Positions 7,379-12,671 of a DNA stretch of 12,671 nucleotides are shown in pieces. The notes beneath the pieces were generated by a model. The model was not told where the DNA came from, did no database searches, and saw only the letters and a program-made list of their open reading frames with translations. Numbering within the stretch: position 1 is the stretch's first letter; each line of letters starts with the position of its first letter. The translations under genes and the position numbers were made by a program. The stretch comes from Alphaproteobacteria bacterium (lineage in GTDB: Bacteria; Pseudomonadota; Alphaproteobacteria; UBA6615): NCBI GenBank assembly GCA_013003285.1, contig JABDJY010000429.1, positions 1-12,671 of the forward strand. The letters run 5' to 3'.

Positions 7379-7433
7379 CCGATAATCGCCATACCGTTGG
7401 GCCAACATATATCGCCTTTCGATCTCTTCGATA

Positions 7434-7459
7434 AATAAGTTGTCAATTGACAACTTATT
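7434..7459. promoter_or_regulatory. perfect 26-bp palindrome, probable operator
   Basis: Each half reads AATAAGTTGTCAA outwards to the centre, and all 13 pairs match with no loop. Perfect symmetry without a spacer or a T-run favours a site for a dimeric repressor (TetR, MarR or similar) over a terminator. It contains TTGACA on both strands, and on the plus strand this overlaps the -35 box of the presumed cytochrome P460 promoter. The convergent TetR-family gene at 8096-8809 is the nearest candidate regulator, which is an inference. Confidence 0.65.
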
Positions 7460-7475
7460 AAAGCTCTCCGATGAT
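7447..7475 (+). promoter_or_regulatory. candidate sigma70 promoter of the cytochrome P460 gene
   Basis: A consensus TTGACA (7447-7452) is followed after exactly 17 bases by GATGAT (7470-7475), which matches four of six -10 bases. Transcription would start near 7482, leaving a leader of about 65 bases before the gene. The -35 box lies inside the palindrome, so a bound protein would block polymerase. Confidence 0.5.
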
Positions 7476-7546
7476 GGCCCATTCGCGCTCGACCGTGGCC
7501 CGGCCATCGGCAATTGGCGCATCCGATGTTGATAGGAGATTGATCG

Positions 7547-8089
7547 ATGAGACTGCTAACATTATTGGGTACTGCCATTGCCACAACCCTACTCGTTTCG
7601 AGTACCAGCGCCGGCCCCGAACTGGTTGCCTTTCCGCACGGTTATCAGACCCATTTCGTGCGCTACACCACGGTGGACAAGCCCGAGCGTAAGCCGCCGA
7701 TCGTCCGCTTCATGTATGTCAATCCGGAAGCCCTAGCAGCGGCAAAGGCCGGCGGGGACTCGCCGCAAGGCACCGTGTTGGTCATGGAGGATCACAAAGC
7801 CCAGCTCGACGCCGAGGGCAAACCGGTGACCGATGCGCGCGGCCGGTTCGTGCCGACCACCGAGCTCACCAATGTTTTCGTGATGGAGAAACAGCCGGGT
7901 TGGGGCGCGGAATATTCCGAAGAGCAGCGCAACGGCGAATGGGAGTATGCATGGTATCAGCCCAATGGCGAACGCAAGGTCGGCGACTTCGTCAAGTTCG
8001 AAGGCTGCTTCGCCTGCCACAAGGACAATGTCGCGGATCAGGATTACAACTTCACCTTCGCGCCCTTTGTGGCCGAGATGAAGAAGTAG
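7547..8089 (+). CDS. cytochrome P460 family protein
   Basis: This 180-residue periplasmic c-type haem protein matches the P460 / cytochrome c'-beta family. A signal peptide covers residues 1-22 (hydrophobic core LLTLLGTAIATTLLV, likely cut after SSTSA). The mature beta-rich domain contains VRFMYVNPEALAAAKAG, GTVLVMED and a long acidic middle, then the single haem motif CFACH (154-158) followed by DYNFTF near the end, as is usual for the family. Known members oxidise hydroxylamine or bind and detoxify nitric oxide, and the haem may be crosslinked to a lysine. I cannot identify that lysine by eye, so the type of P460 is undecided. The start is supported by AGGAG at 7534-7538. It sits behind the palindrome-promoter and ends six bases from the convergent TetR gene. 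It probably protects against reactive nitrogen species. Confidence 0.87.
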   Translation: MRLLTLLGTAIATTLLVSSTSAGPELVAFPHGYQTHFVRYTTVDKPERKPPIVRFMYVNPEALAAAKAGGDSPQGTVLVMEDHKAQLDAEGKPVTDARGRFVPTTELTNVFVMEKQPGWGAEYSEEQRNGEWEYAWYQPNGERKVGDFVKFEGCFACHKDNVADQDYNFTFAPFVAEMKK

Positions 8090-8095
8090 CGACGC

Positions 8096-8809
8096 TTATT
8101 CTTTCGGCCGGTTGCCCCGTCCACCAAGGCTGGCGCCGAAATACCGGCTTTGCGGTTCCTGGTGGAGTCGCGCCATGGTCGATGGCGCGCCCGCCAGGAA
8201 GTTTCCCACATAGAGCGCCACATGATCGTCGAGATTGTCGGGCAAGGGCGAGTTGTAGATAAACTTCCGGATGCTCAGGAAAACAATCGCGCTGTGCAGC
8301 GACATGACCAACTCGCGCTCGGCCCGCATCATGGGTTTTCTGGCGATGGTCGGCAGGCCCGCCTCGCGGCGCAAGGCGACGACGATCGGGGTGAGAATCC
8401 GATCATTCAAGGCAAAGGTGTAGCGGTCGGCGAGTTTTTGATCGTCCAGGTTCGCGCGCATAAATAAGCGCGCGCTGACCGGCGAGCCGCGTCGTGCAAA
8501 GGCCTGATAGAACTCGGTAAGACGCTGGTCGAGCGACGGCGTCTTCGCCGTCAGACGTTCGCTCACCGCCGGATCCCAGGTGTCGATAAAGACCGATTGA
8601 CACACCGCGTCGATCAACGCCTGCTTACTGGGAAAGTATTTGTAGATCAGCGCCTGGGTGACGCCCAATTGCCGCGCCAACTCGCGGGTCGAGCCACGAA
8701 AGCCATGGTCGGCGAAGAAATTTTTCGCTTCCTCGACAATCCGTTTTTCGCCGGTGCCCCGCCGCGCACGCTTGCGCGCCGGTTTCGGTTTATCGCTTTT
8801 GGTGGCCAA
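8096..8809 (-). CDS. TetR/AcrR family transcriptional regulator
   Basis: This 237-residue cytoplasmic repressor-type regulator has a basic N-terminal arm (KPKPARKRARRG). The TetR helix-turn-helix follows at about residues 22-70: IVEEAKNFFADHGFRGS, TRELARQLGVTQALIYKYFPSKQALID. The C-terminal helical domain (about 75-220) would bind an inducer. It is not recognisable as a known subfamily. The start codon is TTG at 8809; GAGGAG eight bases upstream supports it, and no ATG fits. A TATAAT-like stretch at 8835-8840 is near the expected promoter, but I find no matching -35 box. The gene is convergent with P460 (6-bp gap) and could control the palindrome at 7434-7459, its own promoter, or a distant target. 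Confidence 0.9.
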   Translation of the reverse strand: MATKSDKPKPARKRARRGTGEKRIVEEAKNFFADHGFRGSTRELARQLGVTQALIYKYFPSKQALIDAVCQSVFIDTWDPAVSERLTAKTPSLDQRLTEFYQAFARRGSPVSARLFMRANLDDQKLADRYTFALNDRILTPIVVALRREAGLPTIARKPMMRAERELVMSLHSAIVFLSIRKFIYNSPLPDNLDDHVALYVGNFLAGAPSTMARLHQEPQSRYFGASLGGRGNRPKE

Positions 8810-8882
8810 TGGGCCCGCTCCTCGTTGGCGCCTCTATAATCATGTTGAAGGGTATCATTGGACACGTCTTCGCGGAGACAAA

Positions 8883-8909
8883 AAAGCCCCCGCACAAGGC
8901 GGGGGCTTT
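8883..8909. terminator. strong bidirectional intrinsic terminator
   Basis: An 11-bp perfect stem (AAAGCCCCCGC pairing with GCGGGGGCTTT) encloses the five-base loop ACAAG. On the minus strand it is followed by a run of six T (complement of 8880-8885), ideal for ending the permease remnant's transcript. On the plus strand it is followed by TTTCTTC. It insulates the TetR gene from the region to its right. Confidence 0.9.
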
Positions 8910-8932
8910 CTTCGTATAGAGTAGCGCCAGGC

Positions 8933-9369
8933 CTAGTCGTGTTGGCTCTCCCCGGCGTGTCCGCCAGAGAGATCGTCGGTTGCTTCCGCCGCCAATACCC
9001 GCGCCGTTTCCGGCACATATTGCAGCGACCCGGATTCGAGCTGCAGGCCGAGACCGATCGACAGCGATACGGCGAAGATCACCATATTGCGTCGGTTCCA
9101 CTCGACATCCGCAAGCATCGACATGCCGGCGGCACAAACCATACCGAACATGACAACCGCGCCACCGCCCAGTTGAGAAAGCTGTCATATTCAGGTTTTC
9201 CGATGTTCGGCACACCGCCGGCCGAATATTGGATGCCGGCCCGCACCAGGGCGAGACCGATCATCAGCACGACCAGACCGGTCACCAACGGCGGCAGCGC
9301 GAAACGGATCTTGCCGATGAAGGTGCCGAGAATCGCGTGGAAAAGCCCGCCGATCAGCACGCCGACATT
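8933..9369 (-). pseudogene. NCS2 nucleobase:cation symporter remnant
   Basis: Two stretches of a xanthine/uracil-type permease survive in different frames. The first (9369 to about 9169) reads GVLIGGLFHAILGTFIGK then IRFALPPLVTGLVV and GIQYSAGGVPNIGKPEYDS. This is an early transmembrane region of NCS2 proteins. The second (about 9172 to 8933) reads LGGGAVVMFGMV then MLADVEWNRRNMVIFAVSLS and GLGLQL, the penultimate helices and the C-terminal tail. The intervening 200 or more residues, including the substrate-binding signature region, are missing. The two pieces differ by one base in frame, and the joint lies at 9160-9174 where both reading frames share CTGGGCGG. A stop (TAG, 9370-9372) immediately precedes the first stretch, so the N-terminus is gone as well. 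The product cannot be a working transporter. Its terminator at 8883-8909 is still intact. Confidence 0.85.
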
Positions 9370-9372
9370 CTA

Positions 9373-9608
9373 AGAATAAAGTAATAGACCTATGGCAAAA
9401 AATAGGTCGTTGGAAAAACGTGAGCCGCATTGCAACGAACGCAAAAGTAGCCCGCACGGGAGAGGCATTTACCCTACGAAATTCCAAAACTGGAAACAGC
9501 AATTCATGGCGCGTCGGTCTGCCTATTCCGATGGCCTGGGTCGTTGCACCGATCTTTGCTTGGCCACCTGAACACTGGCTAAGTCACTAATAAACAGGAG
9601 TTAACAAC
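9373..9608. other. gap without a convincing gene
   Basis: The permease homology stops abruptly at 9370, and nothing recognisable follows until the next gene. A 7-bp inverted repeat (GACCTAT at 9387-9393, ATAGGTC at 9402-9408, eight-base loop) is present. A GTG-initiated 56-codon frame (9420-9590) with a hydrophobic Pro/Trp-rich end and an ATG-initiated frame at 9392 are open, but neither has a good ribosome site or known homologue. The promoter of the following operon must lie here; I see no consensus pair. Confidence 0.4.
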
Positions 9609-10181
9609 ATGAAGTACGTTTTTGTCTTACTTGCTGCTTTTCTTACTTTTTCACTGACCTCCACGTCGAATGCCAATCAGTTTGACGATGCGATGCGTGC
9701 CTACACGGCAGCGGGCCAGCGGATTATCGACATGGTGAACAGCGACCAGGTCGATGTTGCCGCGGTCGAAAAGGAAGTCATCGCAACCGTCGCCGCGGGC
9801 GTTACGCTGGCCAACGCTTATTCGGCAAAATTTCCCCAGGGTAAAGCAGTCCTCGATAAGGTTATTACAACCGCAGCCAAAACGGATGCCAGCGGCAACG
9901 TGATGGGCGTCGGCGCCATGGCCGGAATGTCCTTCGCCGAGATCGAAGGCGATTGGCATGACACCGAGTACTTCACCAAAAACGACCACGGGCTGGATCT
10001 GCAGGAAGAAGACAATGAGCACTTCACCGATCCCATGCACACCATCATCCACCCGGTAATGGTTTTGGTCGCCGCTAAAGATTACAGCAAAGACAAAAAC
10101 CCCGAGCACTTGAAGGCGATGAAAGCCGAAATGCAAGAGGGCATGGAGCAGGTCGAAAACACTGCCAACACCGTTAAGTAA
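9609..10181 (+). CDS. exported His-rich protein of unknown function
   Basis: I do not recognise a family for this 190-residue protein. It begins with a clear signal peptide (YVFVLLAAFLTFSL, likely cleaved after Ala22 in SNA-NQ), so the mature protein of about 168 residues should be periplasmic. The mature part looks helical throughout. A segment at residues 114-150 concentrates five histidines (117, 127, 138, 144, 148) among many Asp and Glu, ending in DPMHTIIHPV, which suggests a metal- or cofactor-binding site. The C-terminus is a charged amphipathic helix. There is no CxxCH haem motif. An AGGAG ribosome site at 9596-9600 precedes the ATG. The chemoreceptor gene begins 36 bp downstream with no terminator between, so the two are very probably cotranscribed. 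A role as periplasmic ligand sensor or partner for the receptor is an inference. Confidence 0.8.
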   Translation: MKYVFVLLAAFLTFSLTSTSNANQFDDAMRAYTAAGQRIIDMVNSDQVDVAAVEKEVIATVAAGVTLANAYSAKFPQGKAVLDKVITTAAKTDASGNVMGVGAMAGMSFAEIEGDWHDTEYFTKNDHGLDLQEEDNEHFTDPMHTIIHPVMVLVAAKDYSKDKNPEHLKAMKAEMQEGMEQVENTANTVK

Positions 10182-10217
10182 CCTACTAAAAGATAAGAAG
10201 AATCTGGAGTATCTGTT

Positions 10218-12269
10218 GTGAAGAAAGGTTTTGCACTGATCATAGGAAGTTTCACACTAGGCCTTATCGTTATTGTGTCTATGGTCGTGTGGAATCTTTC
10301 TTCCCTCTCCTCTCTGATCGAAAAAGAAGCAAACGAATCTGCCGTATTTTCCGAGCGAAGCATTGAAATCGATAAAAATATGCGGCAAGTCTCGACCTAT
10401 GTCGAACGCGTGTTCACGGTGGCCACCGGCACCGATGTCGAAGCCATGGATGCAAGCGCCAAGCATTCGATCGAGGAAATAAAAGAGCTTTTACTGCAGC
10501 TGAAAGCCGAACAATTCACCTCCATCCTCGCCGAGCCAGTCGTCCTGGTTCAGGAAAAAGGTGGAGAAGTTGAGCCCGGAGCCGTCGAGGCTACCGAGCA
10601 ACCAACAATCATCATCAGTGAGTTGATCGATACGATCGAGTTGGAACTCGAAGAGGTGATCGTCGCGCAAGCTGATGTCGCAAGATTGGCCAACAAGAAA
10701 ATTGTCCTGAATAAAAAGCTGGAGCCCGCCAAGAAATCCATGTCGCAAATCCTGCGTAAAAATCTAGATTTGCGCGAGGTCAACCCCAAGGCCTTCAACG
10801 ATCTGTCCCGAGGGGTCATTACCACCATGTTTACGGCTTCTGGGAAGGATATCAAATTTGCCGGCAGGGCGAAGTTTGAGAAAGGCTACAAGAATTTACA
10901 AAACTCTGGTCTGACACCGGACCAAACTGCCGGGTTGGAAGACGTCAAAGCACAGTTCGACATCACTTACGAACTCGCTCGGGAAGCACTTTCGCTGGGT
11001 TCAGATACAGCATTTTTTGCCCGTAAGGCGGAATTGGTGGTCGAGAAGATTACATCCTTGGAAAAGACCGTCGAAAAAATTGTAGACGAGCGGCGGGAAC
11101 AGTTGGTCCAGAAATCATCGGATACGATTCTTTTCTCGGTCATATTCGGTTTGGTGGTGACCGCCGTCAGCATCTTAATCGGTGTAATATTGTCCAGAAA
11201 ACTGACCAAACGCGTCACGAACGTCATCGACGTCGCCACAAATATTACCGACGGTAATCTGAATGTCGACGTCAGCGGTACGGACATTAAGGACGAGATA
11301 GGTGATCTCGCCCGCGCCATCGAAATCTTCAAAGAAAACGCGGTGGAGCGCGAGGCACTTGAAGCCGAGCAAGCCAAGGCACGCGAAGTCGAGGAAAAAC
11401 GCCTACGCGCCGAGGCCGAACGCGCCGAAAACGTCAACAAGATGATGGAGGACTTCGACAGCACCGCCAAGCAGGTCTTGACCGGCGTGACGAGCGCCGC
11501 CGAGCAGCTCAAATCATCGGCCAACGCCATGAGTTCGACGGCCGATGAAGCCAGTCAACGTTCGACGACCGTTGCCGGTGCTTCGGAAGAGGCATCGGTG
11601 AATGTGCAGACCGTGGCGTCGGCAACCGAAGAAATGACCGCGTCGATCCAAGAGATCTCGCGCCGGGTGAGCCATTCCTCGGAGATTGCTAGCGGTGCAG
11701 TGAAGGAAGCCCAGGCGGCGAACGCCAAGGTGGCAAGCCTGGCCGAAGGCGCCCAGAAGATTGGCGAGGTGGTCAGCTTGATCAACGACATCGCCGACCA
11801 AACCAACTTGCTGGCGCTGAATGCCACCATCGAGGCGGCGCGGGCCGGCGAAGCGGGCAAGGGTTTTGCCGTCGTCGCGTCGGAAGTGAAGTCTCTGGCC
11901 AGCCAGACCGGCCAGGCCACAGAGGAAATTGGTGGTCAGATCACCGCCATCCAGGCTTCGACGACCGATGCGGTTTCTGCGATCCAAACGATCGCCGGCA
12001 TCATTGGCGAAATCAGCGAAGTGGCAACCACGATCGCTTCGGCGGTCGAAGAGCAAGACGCAGCAACCCGGGAAATTGCTGAGAATATTCAGCAAGCAGC
12101 AAGCGGCACGCAAGACGTATCCACGAATATCAGCGAAGTATCGCGGGGCGTGCAGGAAACCGGTTCCGTTGCGGGGCAAATGCTCGAAGCCTCGAACCAG
12201 CTGTCGCAGCAAGCCGCGGAGCTTCAGAACGCGATCTCTGGCTTCCTCGACAATGTGAAGGCGGCGTAG
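10218..12269 (+). CDS. methyl-accepting chemotaxis protein
   Basis: This 683-residue transmembrane chemoreceptor transmits a periplasmic signal to CheA/CheW. TM1 lies at about residues 6-26 and TM2 at about 303-326. The periplasmic sensor between them is long (about 275 residues), mainly helical, with a Glu/Pro-rich segment at 105-130. The size suits a helical bimodular sensor, though I cannot confirm that family. A HAMP domain (about 327-378) is followed by a charged helix (378-405) and the long signalling coiled coil. The hairpin tip is INDIADQTNLLALNATIEAA with EAGKGFAVVASEVKSLA after it (about 522-561). The protein ends FLDNVKAA with no CheR-docking pentapeptide. The start is GTG at 10218, with GGAG at 10206-10209. 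It is the second gene of an operon with the exported His-rich protein and ends 13 bp from a convergent gene. Confidence 0.95.
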   Translation: MKKGFALIIGSFTLGLIVIVSMVVWNLSSLSSLIEKEANESAVFSERSIEIDKNMRQVSTYVERVFTVATGTDVEAMDASAKHSIEEIKELLLQLKAEQFTSILAEPVVLVQEKGGEVEPGAVEATEQPTIIISELIDTIELELEEVIVAQADVARLANKKIVLNKKLEPAKKSMSQILRKNLDLREVNPKAFNDLSRGVITTMFTASGKDIKFAGRAKFEKGYKNLQNSGLTPDQTAGLEDVKAQFDITYELAREALSLGSDTAFFARKAELVVEKITSLEKTVEKIVDERREQLVQKSSDTILFSVIFGLVVTAVSILIGVILSRKLTKRVTNVIDVATNITDGNLNVDVSGTDIKDEIGDLARAIEIFKENAVEREALEAEQAKAREVEEKRLRAEAERAENVNKMMEDFDSTAKQVLTGVTSAAEQLKSSANAMSSTADEASQRSTTVAGASEEASVNVQTVASATEEMTASIQEISRRVSHSSEIASGAVKEAQAANAKVASLAEGAQKIGEVVSLINDIADQTNLLALNATIEAARAGEAGKGFAVVASEVKSLASQTGQATEEIGGQITAIQASTTDAVSAIQTIAGIIGEISEVATTIASAVEEQDAATREIAENIQQAASGTQDVSTNISEVSRGVQETGSVAGQMLEASNQLSQQAAELQNAISGFLDNVKAA

Positions 12270-12282
12270 GGGTTAGAGCGAC

Positions 12283-12671
12283 CTAGCTGGCAATTCCATA
12301 CGACGCAGCCCAGCCGAGACCGGCCGCGGTGTCGCCTTGCGGGATATATTCGGCGCCGACCCAACCGTCAAAGTTGGACGCGTCGATGAGGTCGAGCAGG
12401 TAGGGATAATTAATCTCGCCGGCGTCGGGTTCGACTCGACCCGGTACGCTGGCGATCTGGATATGGCCGACGGCGTCGCCGAAACGGCGGAAATTGTCGG
12501 CCAGATTCCCTTCCATGATCTGGCAGTGGTAGAAATCCATCTGCAACTGCACATTGGCGAGCCCCACATCGGCGACGATGGCATGGGCCTGGCCCTGATA
12601 GTTGAGAAAGTAGCCGGGGAAGTCGCCGGTGTTGAGCGGCTCGATCAGCACCGCTACACCCTCGTCCGCGG
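12283..12671 (-). CDS. hydroxypyruvate isomerase family TIM-barrel protein (partial)
   Basis: Only the C-terminal half (129 codons) is in the window; the gene continues past 12671. The fragment matches the hydroxypyruvate isomerase / Hyi branch of sugar-isomerase TIM barrels. LIEPLN contains the first catalytic glutamate, LQMDFYHCQIMEG supplies the metal-ligand Asp and a His, HIQIASVPGR follows, and VGAEYIP has the second catalytic glutamate, then GLGWAASYG at the end. Members interconvert hydroxypyruvate and tartronate semialdehyde or act on related sugar acids; the exact substrate cannot be read here. The GTG at 12649-12651 is internal, not the start, since the homology continues upstream of it (ADEGVAVLIEPLN). 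It converges on the chemoreceptor gene with a 13-bp gap and no visible shared terminator. Confidence 0.88.
   Translation of the reverse strand, partial: ADEGVAVLIEPLNTGDFPGYFLNYQGQAHAIVADVGLANVQLQMDFYHCQIMEGNLADNFRRFGDAVGHIQIASVPGRVEPDAGEINYPYLLDLIDASNFDGWVGAEYIPQGDTAAGLGWAASYGIAS

Noticed and set aside
7431..7462. Palindrome as a transcription terminator for the VOC gene
   Set aside because: It has no loop, is AT-rich and lacks a following T-run; perfect symmetry over a -35 box fits an operator better.
9191..9502. 103-codon minus-strand frame across the permease remnant
   Set aside because: It is an out-of-frame reading of the permease helices; the true helices are read in the neighbouring frame.
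9392..9590. Two short plus-strand frames (about 60 and 56 codons) before the exported protein
   Set aside because: They overlap in different frames, lack good ribosome sites and match nothing I know.
11514..12212. 232-codon minus-strand frame inside the chemoreceptor
   Set aside because: It is antisense to the highly conserved signalling domain, and its Arg/Gly/Leu-rich translation is typical of a shadow.

Overview
The window looks like a chromosomal segment of a free-living, motile, moderately GC-rich alphaproteobacterium, possibly Rhodospirillales-like. This taxonomic guess is an inference from protein flavour (alphaproteobacterial class III cyclase, tandem receiver remnant, HlyU-family protein, NCS2 permease remnant), not from a marker gene. 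There are no rRNA or tRNA genes, no CRISPR arrays and no insertion sequences that I can see.

Layout, left to right. 1-276 is a non-coding flank. 277-3748 (minus) is a likely four-gene transcription unit read right to left: a tandem-OsmC-domain protein, a dienelactone-hydrolase-family enzyme, a small HlyU-family protein and a ketopantoate-reductase-family dehydrogenase. A candidate promoter lies at 3807-3835. 3855-5228 (minus) is a major facilitator transporter with a strikingly histidine-rich C-terminal tail. 5274-5741 (minus) is the remnant of a hybrid histidine kinase: halves of two receiver domains appear fused, with no usable start codon. 5785-6930 (minus) is a membrane-anchored class III adenylate cyclase. 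Divergent from it, 7019-7378 (plus) encodes a small VOC-fold protein. Next comes a perfect 26-bp palindrome that overlaps a promoter-like sequence, followed by an exported cytochrome P460 (7547-8089, plus). A TetR-family regulator (8096-8809, minus, TTG start) converges on the P460 gene with a 6-bp gap. A strong bidirectional terminator hairpin (8883-8909) separates it from a wrecked NCS2 nucleobase permease (8933-9369, minus) that lost its N-terminus and a large internal segment. A 239-bp gap without a convincing gene follows. Then come an exported His-rich protein of unknown function (9609-10181) and a methyl-accepting chemotaxis protein (10218-12269), an apparent two-gene operon. At the right edge a hydroxypyruvate-isomerase-family protein (minus) converges on the chemotaxis gene and runs off the window.

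Functional reading. The left operon resembles a small-molecule or oxidative-stress detoxification set. P460, its operator and the TetR gene may form a local circuit responding to a reactive nitrogen or other small ligand (inference). The exported protein plus chemoreceptor pair is the best candidate for an undescribed sensory system. The two gene remnants show that deletion has been reshaping this accessory-type region.
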